NCBI GenBank assembly: GCA_963854835.1
Contig: OY978529.1
Location: forward strand, 42,900,055-42,964,054
From: Megamerina dolium
Taxonomy: Eukaryota > Arthropoda > Insecta > Diptera > Megamerinidae
DNA: 64,000 nucleotides
Direction of reading: 5' to 3'
Within the stretch, counting starts at the first letter, position 1. The number at the start of each line of letters is the position of its first letter. The notes under the pieces are model-generated. The model was not told where the DNA came from and searched no databases. It worked only from the letters and a program-made list of their open reading frames with translations. Below, piece after piece: positions 48,412 to 61,543 of this stretch. The position numbers and the translations under genes were made by a program.

Positions 48412-51400
48412 TTACGAATGCACCAAAAACTTCTCAATAGGAACATTTGCAAAGAAATCATTAATGTGTGCAATCAAAATTGGTATCCATTGTTCGCGTG
48501 TAGCTGGTATACCAACACGTATAACTTCGGGTAAATTTTCATTAACCAAATTTAAAATCATTGCATCTGAAATATATTAAAGTATATGCATGTATTAGTG
48601 GAACAATACCTTTAATATTAAATTGCACGCAAAACATACTTAAATTTTTATCAGAAAATATGCCATCAGCTATAATGTGTGCATTTCCTATTGCCAAATT
48701 GGCATTCAAACGTTGCACTTTAAGATGACGTCCAGTTTCGGTATTTTCGAAAGCTCCACCAGCCAGTATTGTTGCCTTCAAATTGTCTATGGAATAAAAT
48801 CAATGAAAAATATAATTAACGATATCAAATACAAAATTTACAATTATTTAAAATTACCAATTGTTATATTGAATGGTCCTTTTGGTGCCAAACGTAAACC
48901 GCCAAATTTAACATCAGCTTTGAAATTTCCACCAGCCTTTAGTTTTGGAATTTCAATGCCCAACTTCATAAGAAAACTATTCTCCGTGAAATTTGATATT
49001 ATATTATTCACTGTGATTGTACTTAATCCATGTATATGCATATTCTTAATGAGAAGTCCACCTTGTACACCCTCGGTGGCATATCGGAAAATACCACGTT
49101 TAAAAAAGTAGGGATCAATAGAGGGGACATTGTATTCAGGTATGCCTGTCTATGTAAAATAATTTCGATATTTAAATAAATCACATCAAAATAATATGCA
49201 TTTTTCACTTACTTTCAGTTTTGGTAAAATTTGTGTAAATAAACCTTTAATGCAGTCATTCCTTTTGGGATCTTTTATATTGCATGGTATAAAATCAATG
49301 GAAGGCTGTGATGGAACTGAAATAAAATTATAAATAATAAAATATTAATACCAACAAACAGAAAAGTGGATAAAAATTAAGAAATACAAATATAATAAAT
49401 AATAAATAATGAGAAGAAAAATAACAAAAAAAACACCAAGAGATTTGTTTTTGGCGTATCAATGAATTTTCAAATTTTCAGTAGGGGATTAACTCAATTA
49501 ACTCAAATTTTGTTCGTAAATTGTCGCAGTAAATAAAATTGATTTGTTTTACTCTGCTTTATCGTCTTTATCTACTAGCTAACCAGCTGTTTTCATTTAT
49601 TTTACATTATCATTCGTATGCTAATCAATTTGTTTATATTTCGTAACATTTGTTTATCATACCCAAATGCATATACAGGCATATAAAGTTGAATAAAGAA
49701 AAGCTCGTGTAATAAATACTATATGAAAAGCTTTATTTTTTTTTTGTATGAGACACAAACGATTTGGTAATAAGTAGATTTAGTATAATAGGTCAGTTAT
49801 CAGTTAAATCAACGTATTAACTACAAACACAAAAAGCTTTTTTTCATTATGATCATATTATTTCTTTCAATTATTTCTTATACGTTTTATTTTACCACTT
49901 ACGTTCTTCGGCTAATTTTCTACTTATTGCGTCTGTCTCGAATATGAGCAAGTACTTCAAGTATTTGTGAAGAAACCTTATGAACAAACGCAGCGCCGGT
50001 TTCATTTTCAATTTGAAGCTTTTAATATTTATTCTTTAATTGTTTATATAGATTCATTTTTAATGCTGATTTTTATATAATATTTATTTGTTTTATTTGT
50101 AATTAATATTTAATAATCGACACCAAAGACAATGATATAGCCAATTCAAAAGAATTTTATCTCGACCAAGTTTATATTTTTAAAATTAAATAGGGTTTCT
50201 TCCGAGAACACAAATTTTGTTTTAAAAATGCTTAGTTTATAATTTTATATTAAGATAGAACAAATATTATATCACAAGAATTTTATAATTAGAAGTTGTC
50301 TAATTGTAAATAGGTCCCTTTCAATACTAACCACATTTAACATGCACAATGATACTGGATGAGACTAAAATCTTTTTTCTCAGCACTAAATAATTATAAA
50401 AAATCAATTGAAATTTAAATTTGCATGCGATAAGTACCAAAATTGTTCAATATTAAATAAATAAATCTCTAATATATATTTTACTTGTTTCTTATTATAA
50501 TTAAATTCAATTATAATAAGCGAAAAAAAAAATAATATAAGCAAAAACATTTATATTAGATACACTTTTAATTTGATTTCATAGTTTTTTTTTCCATATC
50601 CATTTGTATATAATTTTATATTTTTTGAAACACAATAATATGCTTGTCATGACCTACCTTTGTGACTTTGACGTTCTTGCCATGACACTCACATTTTTAA
50701 TTGCATAAACATTTTTTGAGCATTAAAGCTAATTCTCTACGGTTAACCTCTACACTCTGACCATTTCATATACTCATATTATAATTATTATGCTTGTATT
50801 ACTTTTAATAACAAAAAACAACAAAAAAAAAACAAAATAAAAATAAAAATTATAAAATTTTGTTTGCGCATTTAAGTGCAAAGTATAACGAAATCCGCTA
50901 AATACGGCTCAAATTGTGCAATATTATTAATTTTGTTTTTTTTCTTTTTTGTTGGAGGAACTAAAATCACAAAATATCTAGATGATATTTTGCAATCATT
51001 GAAACGAATACAAAAAGTGGCAGAAAGAGAGAGAGAGAGAGAGAGCGAGAGGGAAATAAAGAGAAAAATATTTATGTTTGAGCCACACAATTGCATTTCA
51101 TATTATGACTCACAATCATTTTTGTAATGCCATTTATTGCAAAAATGCTCCTTTAGTGTATTCTTCTATACAAATACACGTACTAAGCATAATTTTTTTT
51201 GTGCAACAAAGCTTTCAAAACGCTCTTTAAATTATTATTTATTTATTTATTTTATTTTTTTTTTTTTTTTTTGCTAGTAAATGGATTAAAGTCGATAGAC
51301 AATATTAAAAAAATAACTTGTTTTTATTTATTTATACCAAAATCTTTTAAGTTCACATTTCGCTATTGATCATATGTATTACGTCCTATATACCAAATGC

Positions 51401-52378
51401 AATATTTCTTATTTTCGTCGACTGCTGTTAAATGTTAAAGCTCCCAAATTTGTGGTTAGATAAGCATTTGCTATTAAAGTAATTCTAAATATACTAAAAA
51501 TGTGGCTAACAGTAGAGGAATTACCTACTACAAAAAAAAAATATTGTGTCTATATTTTCATTCAATTTTAGAGCTACGCTTACAGTCTAACAGTATGAGC
51601 ATATTAAAGACAAGAAACAGATATCTCTGAGAACGAAAAGCCGTAACTTTGTTTTTCTATCAGTTATTTTATAATAGATTACATATAAAATAGTATATTT
51701 TTTTTATACATTTTGGGTTCAAATAAGAGAATTCATCTTCTTTAACAAATTCATAATTTCGTAATTTCTGAACTTAACTTGGATTACCACGAGACTATTT
51801 ATTTTTTTTGAAATTTTTTCTGAAATATTAAAAAACATAAATCAAACAATAAGTACTTGCTTCTCATCCAGGAAAATACCACCAAATTAAAATATTTAAA
51901 AATTCGATTTTCAACCCAAAGAATGTAAAATGACGTTTAAATTTTTCAAATATCTTTAATAATTATTTTTGACAATTTCTCTATTTTAATGTTGCAAGAG
52001 ATGATTTAAAATTTATTAAAATAATTATTATATAAATAAAATTCAACACAATTTATTTCAAGAAGATTCTTGATATTAATAACGTATATTCATTTCATGC
52101 CCATAAGATCTCGTAACACTCATTGTGCTGGATAAATCCATTATGGAATCTCAATTTCATATCTAAATACACCTTCACATATACTCACTTGCACCAAATT
52201 CAATATCATATTCCTTAGTTGCTTCAACTACTGCTGCTTCGGTTACTCCAGCTGCTGATGATGTTGAAATTTCATCCAAATTAGTTGGTGGTGTCGATTC
52301 TGCAGAACAACCAACAATGGCATTGCTACAAACAAATGCAATTGTTATCACAATACAATAAATAGACGATGAATGCAT
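48412..52378 (-). CDS. takeout / JHBP family protein TO1
   Basis: Secreted carrier-type protein of the takeout / haemolymph juvenile-hormone-binding family, whose members bind small hydrophobic ligands; the ligand is unknown. CDS is complement(join(48412..48566,48640..48786,48858..49149,49213..49316,52189..52378)), 295 residues. Exon 1 has the signal peptide (ITIAFVCSNAIVGCSA) and a Ser/Thr/Glu-rich stretch of about 35 residues. The paired N-terminal cysteines (FIPCNIKDPKRNDCIKGLF) are present. Further family blocks are VPSIDPYFFKRGIFRYATEG, RLAPKGPFNITI and LNLVNENLPEV. An extra intron splits what is one 381-nt exon in TO2 and TO4. Introns 1, 3 and 4 are phase 1; the extra one is phase 0. 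A second possible first exon lies in intron 1. Confidence 0.88.
49903..50005 (-). other. possible alternative first coding exon of TO1
   Basis: Inside TO1 intron 1, an ATG at 50005 opens 34 codons (MKPALRLFIRFLHKYLKYLL, then IFETDAISRKLAEE) and ends at GAAC|GTAAGT. The phase is the same as normal exon 1, so splicing to 49316 stays in frame. The peptide is basic and hydrophobic but not a classical signal peptide. Only transcript data could confirm it. Confidence 0.4.
50290..50390 (+). mobile_element. diverged SINE 3' fragment
   Basis: GTAAATAGGTCCCTTTCAATACTAACCACATTTAACATGCACAATGATACTGG follows the SINE tail pattern, but with many changes. It lies in TO1 intron 1. Confidence 0.45.
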
Positions 52379-52399
52379 TTTTTGTAAGTTTTCGATTTG

Positions 52400-55300
52400 G
52401 GCTAATTTTTTTGAATTTGCTTTATGTTATATACAATAAATATATATATGCACGTTGTGTCTGACTGAATTTGAATGTGTTTGCTTTTCTAATTTTTTTT
52501 GCAAGGTTTTGTTAAAATTTTTATTAGCTTGTTTAATTTTCACAACAATCACAAATCGACGAAACAAAACCGGCTTAGACGCTTTTATCTTTTTTTGTCA
52601 CACACACACACACACGCATAAAAACTCATAAGTAATATTATTACTTATGGTTATATGTTATTATTATTCTTTTTGGGTATACGAATTTTACATTAATAAT
52701 ATGAAATACTTGTGTACATGAATGTATGAATAATAAAATAAATAATGTCACAGCACAAAATATTAACAAATATTTTTATTTGTAACACTCATTCACGTAT
52801 ATGTAGATATTTTTGAGTAATCGAAACAATAAAACACGAAATTTAAACGAAAATCAAACAAAAACGCGTCCAATTCCAAGTGTTTGTTTGATCGTTCGTA
52901 CCGTTCGAAGTGATTGCAAATCTTAAAATGAGCTTCGAAAATGATTATTTATAGTTTTTATAACACAAAAAAATGAGAAAGACGCTTTTTCTTTTGGCTT
53001 TTGCCCCATACACAATTTTCGATAGCAAAACCAAACATAATATAGATGTACCTCCAGTAAAGCACATGGTTTTTTTGTTGGTAATTGCTCTACGCAATAA
53101 ACTGTCTACACAAATAATTCGTTAATAGTAACAAAAAGCTTTAGCTCAAAGCTTAAAAAAATAAATGTCAACTGATTTTGCATTATCATCCATTAGCAGC
53201 GTACATACATATGTAGACGCAGTATATGAAGAGCCTTATGTTATGAATTTAAAATAAAAATTAAGTAACTACAGGTGTGGCAGTTGAATGGACTGTTTAA
53301 ATATTTTATAAAACTTTTAATACTGCCAATTTAAATATCCTTAGAATATTTAGCAACTTTTTTTTCTCATAATACAACAAATATTTAATTTATTTATTCA
53401 TTTAATTATTTTAATTCATACATTCATATATTTATTAAAGCTTTTCAAGTATTATTCCTATACATTTTGGTAAATATTTATTTACACTGAAATAGGAATA
53501 TTGGCTTAAGTAGTATGTACCTTTGTATATACAGAGAACAAGTTCGTTTCCTAAGTCTTTTGTTTCATACATTTACATACATCACAAATAAGCAAGTTCG
53601 TTTCCAGAATCTTTTCATTTAACCTGTTATTATTTATAGTTTTACAGTTGTGTTCAAATAAAAATGTTAATTATGAGACAATTTTTGCAAAATTGTACTA
53701 ATAGACATTTTAGAATTACCTTGAAAAATATGTTTAACCATCAACTTTGAAAAATGTCTGAAAAATAAACTATAGAATATATTTGAAAAGTAAAAATGGC
53801 AGATGAATCGTATATTCCTTGGCTTCATCTCCAAAATTTCCTCCTTAAGGGGTTATATACCTTTTTCTGGCTCAAAAAATCGAAAAAAATTTTATGATTT
53901 TTTTTTTTATGTACATACTTTTAACAATTTTTCTGCAAAATTTCATAGAGATCGGGGCACTAGAACCTAAGATACAGCCGTTCATAGCGAGCGGTGTCCA
54001 TAACTACCTAATGTCCACCCAAAACTTTAAACGCGATTATCTCGGAATCACATTTTTGAGAAAAGGTCATTGCGGTGAGCACGATATCTCGGTAACTACT
54101 ACATCGATCGATTTGAAATTTTGGCGGATTGTTTGTATATACAATAACTAGTTCGTGAACAAAGGAATTTTTATTTCGAAAAATTTTTCTATTTTTTTTG
54201 GGCAAAAAACTACATTATTCGACCTCGAAAAATCGACTTTTTTGAAAATAAATATCACTGTAACTGTAAAAAATTTTTTTTCGTAAAATCCTTTGTTCAC
54301 GAACTAGATAACACTATATACTAACGTAATTTTTCATTTTTTTTTCAGTTGAGCTGTTTCCTTGTTTTCATGCTCACCGTTAGCCACTACTGAAAAGAGG
54401 AGTTCTGCGGAAAAGACTATAACTTCCACAATTATTAAAATATTCACTCGAAATTTTATATGAATTTACTTAAGGACACGTACGTTAATAAAATTTGTAT
54501 TGTATTTGAATAAAACAATGGTAACATGCTTAAAAAAATTAATAAAAACCCTGTATTTCTCTGGAGAAAAAGGTATATAACCCCTTAAATACATGCAAAA
54601 TTAAGAGTATTTTACTTTCTTTCAAATTACTCTTAAAACAACTGGTACCAAGTTTTAATGTCACTTTGAAAAATTGCCAAAAATAATATGCAAAAATTTA
54701 GGAAAATTAAAAAAGACAAATTAATCTTATATTATTTACCTTTAAAATTGCATCGATCAATTTTTCATTATGAACCATTTTACTATATAGAATATATCGT
54801 CAATAACTTCCACCTTTAATTCAGCAAACAACACTAATGAAATACTTGCAGTGGCTCAGGCGGCAAAAAACAAAGCCTTCACCGTTCAACTAACAGCAAA
54901 AAGACCATGAAAAATTCTGTAAAAAAATACACCAAGAAAATAGCACCCTAATTGATTAATCCTATCAATAGAACTTCACATTACTAAAGGTTACAACGAA
55001 ATTAATTCATTTCTATGCGAGACAATGTCATTGGTGGTATGAACAAGTTCTAAATTTATTCCAATTTATTTATCCCTTACCTATTATTATCAATTTGTTT
55101 ATTTCATATCATTCATATATATCTATTTACCTTATAGTATTCGATAAAAATTAAATGCCAATAATAATGAGTTAGAATGAACTTCAAAATACTAAATAGA
55201 ATTTGATCATACGAGCATTAGATTTGCATAAAATCGAGTTTATTCGATTACTTCAAGTTTCTATTTGAAAGAACTTTGAAACATGCATAAAAATCTAACG

Positions 55301-56970
55301 ACATTTATTCTTGTATTTCGATATAGATTATTTATTTATTAATTTATTCTATTTATTTATTGAAGTAATTTTTTTCTATTCTATACGATATCATAGCACC
55401 TAATTATTGAAATTCAATTCAAATTCATAACTATCATTTATATTGATATTATGTTATTTAATAATGTGGAAACTTTCTATCCAAAAAAAAAATAACTCAA
55501 ATGACAAGTAAGTATTCTTTAGACATAAACACATATATAGTCAATTAAAAAAGCAATGCTTGATAATTATAAATATGTACATAACATACTTATATGTACG
55601 TTATAGAATTTAATAATAAGTTATATGCAAATCACTTGGTGTCATTTCACTGCCTTTGACAGCGTTCAAGGTTAAGACGTGGTTATCTTAATAAAATAGC
55701 AAGTGGACAGGATGATAGCACACGCATTGAATTAATGCTATATTGATAAAGTAATGTTTTGTTTATAAAAAATATATGTACTTACGCATGTAAATGGCAA
55801 TTATACGTAATAATAATAATAATTTATTTATTTTCAAATATTATTTATTAAAAAATAGAGTTCATATGTGGAAGTCAAGCGATTTTTTGAGAGAGAAAAC
55901 TAACGAATTGATGGACAAATATTTTTTTCTTGTTCCTAACCATTTTTTGATTGTTTCAACAAACAAATAAAGTTCACACGTTAATCGTTGATCGAATTTA
56001 ATAATAATAAATTAAATGTAATTATTTCGGAATTACCAATAGGATGCATTATTCATGAATTAAAACAAAATTTGAGAATACGAGAAGCATTAATATAATA
56101 TCAATCATTTAGATGATTTTCTATATTACATTATTTGCTTCTGTACGTGAATATACATAAATATGAGATTGAGAAATATCTCAATTGCATTCTGATTTAA
56201 CAAACAATTCGAAGAAAAACGAATTAACTTGCTTTCGCTTTAAATCGTAACATTTGACTTAACTGCTAGACAAGGCCTGAATTCAAAAAAAAAAAAAAAA
56301 AAAAGGAATTTATTATAGACGTGCTTGAAATAATTTCACACTCTACTTATGCTTAAGAGACAACAGATATGAATATGACAATATATCGTATATTATGAAC
56401 AATAAGTTTCTTTTACATTTACATACGTCAAACTTATAACTAACATAAGTTATTAACTAGTAGCAAGGTGGAATTGCTATATAGATATGTAATTGCAATA
56501 TGTTATTGTACTCACTTTTATTTTATTTTTTTATGAGACGTTATTTTTGAAAATGATACAAGTCCATTTTTTTTCCAATGCGTATAATGATATTTTTAAA
56601 CTAAAATAATCATGAAACTACTAAAAATAGCATTAATTTAATTTACGAAAAAATCGACTTATAACACTTTTAAAAAATTACACCAAGTAATTATGTTATA
56701 TTTGTTATTTGTATGAAAAAAAAAATTATATTGTAATTGCTTACTTTTTCACCATTGCTTTCATTAAAGCAGTATATACAATGTACAATGTTTCATAAAA
56801 TTTTGTAACACTTTAATTTCAAGGTCAAGTTTATATTTGGGTCATTTATTTCTGTGGTAACCGAAAAAAAAAAATAAAAATAAAAATTAAAAAAAAAAAT
56901 ACTTTATTTAATTAAGTGTCAAATCAATAATAAAAAAATATATAAAATTATAAAATTCATAAAAATATTA
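52400..56970. other. intergenic DNA between TO1 and TO2
   Basis: AT-rich. It holds a CA microsatellite near 52601-52616, the TTAA-flanked element at 53849-54584, and AAT runs near 55810. No gene or RNA is supported. Confidence 0.4.
53849..54584. mobile_element. TTAA-flanked MITE with perfect 20-bp inverted ends
   Basis: Both ends read GGGGTTATATACCTTTTTCT inward, perfectly inverted, each bordered by TTAA (53845-53848 and 54585-54588). The 736-bp interior lacks a transposase. TTAA target duplication is typical of the piggyBac superfamily, but piggyBac ends normally start CCC, so the class is unsure. Confidence 0.8.
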
Positions 56971-56977
56971 GTTCACA

Positions 56978-58530
56978 CTAAGTACTATCTGTCACAAATT
57001 CATCAAATGGCACTACACTAAATCCTTGATTCATCACTTCCAACAGCATGGGCATCCAAAAGCGTTTTGTCGCTGGAAATCCAATACGGAATATATCTTT
57101 CCAATATTGATTCAACATATTCACAGCAATTTCATCTAAAATTGAAAATATTTATCAAGTAGCAGATAACAAAAAAATGTATAAAATTTCGACAGTCAAT
57201 AACGATAGAGAAACAAATAGCATTTTAAGTTTTATGCTTAATTTTTATAGTAGCCAATATAATGATTTAAGATATTTCACCAAAATATTCAACGTTTATT
57301 TTTATTTAGAGCCTCTGAATACAAGAGAGTCCAAGTTGCTGATTGTTTGAGAAAAATGTTTAATTAAAGATATGCAATATGCAGTCTTCAAGCCAATGAA
57401 TCTAAGATTCATCTGCCTTTAATAATTATTTAAATATCTTTTGCGGTTTATTTTTGGCAATTTTTCAAAATTGATATTGTTTTTATGCTGTCGACATAAA
57501 TATTGCGAAATCACTAATACACCGACAAGTTTTTTTTTTCCATCAAAATATGAAAAACTTGATTCACCTTACAATTATGCTATTCGTTTGCTCTATTGAA
57601 ATCAACTCTGACAAACTCAATACATACTTAGCTGTGGATCGGGAAATACACCAGTTGCCTTGGCTTTTAAATCACCAATTTCTGGATCCAGATCAAAATT
57701 GCTTATACGCATAAATCGGTGGCCATCCTTTTCATAGAAAACACCATCCGCGTGTTGATCTAATTTCAGATTAGCTTATAAAAGCATAGTGTATTAAAAA
57801 AATAGAAGATTTAATAAAGTAATTGTCCACTTCGATCCATTTCGATTTGAAATTTTAATTCCCAACTTACTTAATGTGACATTAAAAACACCCTTTGGTT
57901 TTAGGTGTACATTATTTACGACAATATCAGCTTTATAATATCCATTAAATTGTACTTGTGGCACCAAAGCAATAACATGTACTTGAAATTTATCCTTATT
58001 TATCTGCAAATCGACTGTTTCAAATGTTTCTTTAGCGAAACCCTTTACTTCGACATTCCGTATTGTAACATGACCCTTAACTACACCGTAAGAGAATTGT
58101 AGAGTAGTACGATTCAAATGGAATGGATCTAGTGATGGTAAATTTAGATCTTCATCGCCATCAGTATAACGTCGAATTCCATTTTCTAATGCATACTTAA
58201 GGCATTCGCTTAAATTAGCACTTTTCTGATCACATTTAGGTATACCATCAGCTAAAAGTACATACAAAAGAGGGGGTGGAGGGGAGTTAAGAAAAAGTCG
58301 ATGTATAAAATCGAAAAGACTTTCAATTGCTTGCTTGAAGCAAAAATTCACTTTAGCTAAGTCGTCATTTCATTTCACACGCACACACACACACCTGTCA
58401 CATATTTTGTAGATTTAACCGCAGTTTCTGATGCTGAATCATCGGCTGCATTATTAGCATTATCTTGTGCAACAGTTGTATATATTAGCACAGCGCATAC
58501 AACATATACAAGTATTAATAAACGCGACAT
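56978..58530 (-). CDS. takeout / JHBP family protein TO2
   Basis: Secreted small-ligand carrier of the takeout family; ligand unknown. CDS is complement(join(56978..57135,57628..57774,57871..58251,58395..58530)), 273 residues, all three introns phase 1. Exon 1 is a signal peptide (MSRLLILVYVVCAVLIYTTV) plus an acidic spacer. Exon 2 starts ADGIPKCDQKSANLSECLKY with the conserved Cys pair. It continues with LDPFHLNRTTLQFSYG, VKGHVTIRNVEVKGF and HLKPKGVFNVTL, all family hallmarks. Exon 3 has FYEKDGHRFMRISNFDLDPE and exon 4 FPATKRFWMPMLLEVMNQGF. The first donor lies at the edge of a GT microsatellite. The reading frame is intact throughout. Confidence 0.92.
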
Positions 58531-59254
58531 TTTTACGAGCACTAGTCCGAAAAAAAAAAATATATTTAAGGAAAACTCTTCGATTTATCGATCATATACA
58601 AATGGGAGAAAAGCTTTTGCCAACGTTACAATCAAACCTCTAAAATGCAACTGCAACGAGCTACTAAGAAACAAAACATATTTATGGTATGCCGGTTGTA
58701 TGTCAGAGATTAAATATTCATTAAGTAAATAGCTTTTGTAAAATACTTCATCTCGCAATGCATATTACATTCTTATTAAGAGACATACAATGTAAAAAGT
58801 TTTACTTAAGCAATCAAAATAACTTGCTTACAATAACAAGTTGTTGCACAAATGTAATCGAATTGAACTTAACATCTGTAGGTATATAATTTTTGTTGCA
58901 ATTTATACAACAAATTGTAAGCAAGTATTTAAATTAATTGATTGATTTAACTCAGTACTCGCTAAGGTGTTCAATGATGAAAACCAATATAATTAAACTA
59001 GAAATTAGTTCAATCCATAGTTCATTTCTTGCGAGATTTCTGACACATTTTTTAGGTTGTTTTAATGGTCTATTTTCCTAATCATAAGTGCCATAATTCA
59101 GATGTTAGTGTGTTAGTTTGATGAAATCAATAATTTTATATTTTTCAAAATAAAATATACACAATAATATGTACGAGTTGATTACCTATTGATCAATACA
59201 ACACATACTCAGCATTATTGGAAAATATTGATAAAGTACCGTATTCGATATCCG

Positions 59255-60160
59255 TTAATTACTACCAGCAACAAGTTCATCAAATGTTTCATTTATCGCT
59301 TCCAACCTTAAGGCCAACCAAATACGTTTTGTCGCAGGATATAAAGTACTGAACAATTGCTTCCAATGTTCATTCAACAAATCAACAGTAACTTTATCTA
59401 CAAATCGAAAAAAAGGGAACAAAAAAATTACATAAAAATATATGATAATATGATTTCGATAGTTGATAAATGTTTTCTTCATTTCGGTATTCGTAAATTC
59501 TCTAAACAAATTTTTTAAAGCAAAAAACTATGAAATCACCTTCTCTACTCGAATCAACTGTCGCAATCTCATCGCAAAGATTTCAGTCACCTTAGCATTC
59601 ACATCAACAATATCCGTATCTATTTCTAGATTGGTCGTATTCAGAAATTTATGGTCATCCTGTTCGTAGATAAAACCCTCAATATGCATGTCAAGTGTAA
59701 TATTAGCTATATGAAATAGATCAAAGAGCAGATTTAGAAAATATTGCTGTTTTTAACAAAAAATTTGATTTACTTCATGCCGTTCACCAATTAATTTCGA
59801 CTCTTTAGATTCTCATTAGAGAGATAAACTGTTTTGAAAAAACCTTACAAAAGAATTAGATTTTACAATTCAGTTTATGAAAAAAAAAAAACTTTTCGGA
59901 TTTGAGATCAGTGACACTGAATTCGTTGAAAAATTTTATTCGAATAATCGAAATAAATTCTTCTAAAGCCAATAGACCAAAAATTTCTTTCATTAATTAT
60001 TCCTTCATTTCAGTTTAGTCTTCATTCCAATTTGCATTCACATACCTATTACACATTTAGAATCTTTTACCGAAGTTTTGGATGCTACATTCTTCTCTGC
60101 TGCAAATGTAACAAATAGTATAGCGCATACACCATAGAAATATATTAATACACGCGACAT
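59255..60160 (-). pseudogene. takeout / JHBP pseudogene TO3 (central exon and a donor lost)
   Basis: Three pieces remain: exon 1 (60046-60160, MSRVLIYFYGVCAILFVTFA, donor GTATGT), exon 3 (about 59575-59706, NITLDMHIEGFIYEQDDHKF) and exon 4 (59255-59397, LNEHWKQLFSTLYPATKRIW, ending FDELVAGSN). The 381-nt exon 2, with the cysteines and half of the ligand barrel, is absent. Exon 3 has also lost about 25 bp spanning its 3' end and splice donor, compared with TO4. Skipping exon 2 would keep the frame, but the lost donor makes a working protein unlikely. Flanks match TO4, so both come from one tandem duplication. Confidence 0.85.
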
Positions 60161-60404
60161 TTGTACGAACTTGCAAAATATATGTTTGATAAAAATTTTG
60201 TATTTTTTTTTTTTAGAAAACTCTTCGAAAATCATACAAATCCAAATGAGAGAAAGAACGAATTTTAACAACGTTGCAAACAAGCCTCTAAGGAGCAACT
60301 GCAACGATCTCTCAAGTGGCGGAATATATTTATTCGAACGACTTTAAACTATATTATATTAATAATATAATATTTAATTTCTTCCATACAATTTATTATA
60401 TACG

Positions 60405-60560
60405 ATCCAGGGCGGGTATCGTAGCTCAGGGTTAGTGTGTTGGTCTTCTGATCTGTAGGTCGTGGTCGTGGAAGGTCCAGAATAATTGCTGCCATTGCCG
60501 TATTTTTTAATATTTCTCCATGAAAATTTTACACAATGTTCTTCAAATGTCGTACTATAA
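60405..60560 (+). mobile_element. SINE 5' (tRNA-like) part
   Basis: GGGTATCGTAGCTCAGGGTTAGTG with GGTCTTCTGATCTGTAGGTC matches the head of the SINE at 12772. It continues weakly through CTCCATGAAAATTTTACAC. The B box is degraded. It is not a working tRNA gene. Confidence 0.65.
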
Positions 60561-61048
60561 TATACTATTGGACTTAATAACTAGATTTTAACTGTTTCAT
60601 AAAAAAAAATCACAAAAATTTACCTTCATTTACACGAATTAACCCTATTCCCTCCTTAAGCAATAACAATAACTTAAGTACAATAACCGTTTATTGGACA
60701 AATAAAAGCAATGTAAAATTAACGATTATGATTTATTTGTAATTCATGTATTAATAGTAATACATAAGTAGCAAAAATTAATTAGTAGATTTAGTTTATA
60801 TGACGTTATTATTTCAACCAATTTTAGTATAGGATTAGTACTGATTTATAGGACCAATTAGATTGGTATGATATTCAAGTTCTCTGTCATACTTTAAATA
60901 CTCTTCAAATTGTTTACTTGGACATACTCAAAGGGGTCATTGCGGGAATGTTGAAAAAGCGTTGCAATTTTTGAACTTAATCATAAAGACGTTTCATTTC
61001 ATGTTGACAAGTCTTAATTTCATTTCATACACATCCATACTCATACAC

Positions 61049-61115
61049 CTGTCACATATTTTGTAGATTTTACCGTCATTAACCTTCTCGTATTCAGCAG
61101 TAATACATAAGACAT
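61049..61115 (-). pseudogene. relic first exon of another takeout gene
   Basis: ATG at 61115 opens MSYVLLLNT, then TVKSTKYVTG, with donor GACAG|GTGTAT, like TO2 exon 1 (MSRLLILVY ... AVKSTKYVTG). The middle of the signal peptide and the spacer are deleted. No exon 2 lies downstream. It is evidence for one more takeout copy in the past. Confidence 0.5.
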
Positions 61116-61189
61116 AAATACTGTTACATATATTTTATAGTATAAAATTAAGAATAATGAATATTTTTGGGCCAATTTTTTTTTTTACA

Positions 61190-61325
61190 TATTTATTCAT
61201 ATATAGTCGAGCAGTCGAGCTACTCTTTCAGCACTGTTGTGCGTGTTTAATTTTGGACAGCATTAGAATGGACTTACATTAGCGGATTCCAACTGGCAGA
61301 ACCTTTGTTATATCACTTTTTCTAG
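61190..61325 (-). mobile_element. SINE 3' half, split from its 5' half
   Basis: On this strand it reads ACAAAGGTTCTGCCAGTTGG, then CCATTCTAATGCTGTCCAAA and ACACGCACAACAGTGCTG, as in the SINE tail. It picks up where the piece at 61990-62155 leaves off, so the two are probably one interrupted element. Confidence 0.7.
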
Positions 61326-61543
61326 TTTTACTGTCAAATTTCTACGTAGTTTAAACTAAATTTAAACACCCAATCTAGTTAGGTTAAACTAAGATTAACC
61401 TATCAGTTGTTCAGCTGTCTGTTTTTGCACCCACGTACATATTTTCTTGCTGTGGTTTAAAATAAATTTAAATTTTAACTCGCTTTACGTAAACTTAGTT
61501 TAATCTGGTACCGAAAAACAGGCCCTAAAACTGTTATAACGTG

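Noticed and set aside
53894..54151. 85-codon ORF inside the TTAA element
   Set aside because: No transposase motif; explained by the MITE interior.
60410..60475. tRNA gene
   Set aside because: Same SINE head; the T arm and acceptor pairing are broken.
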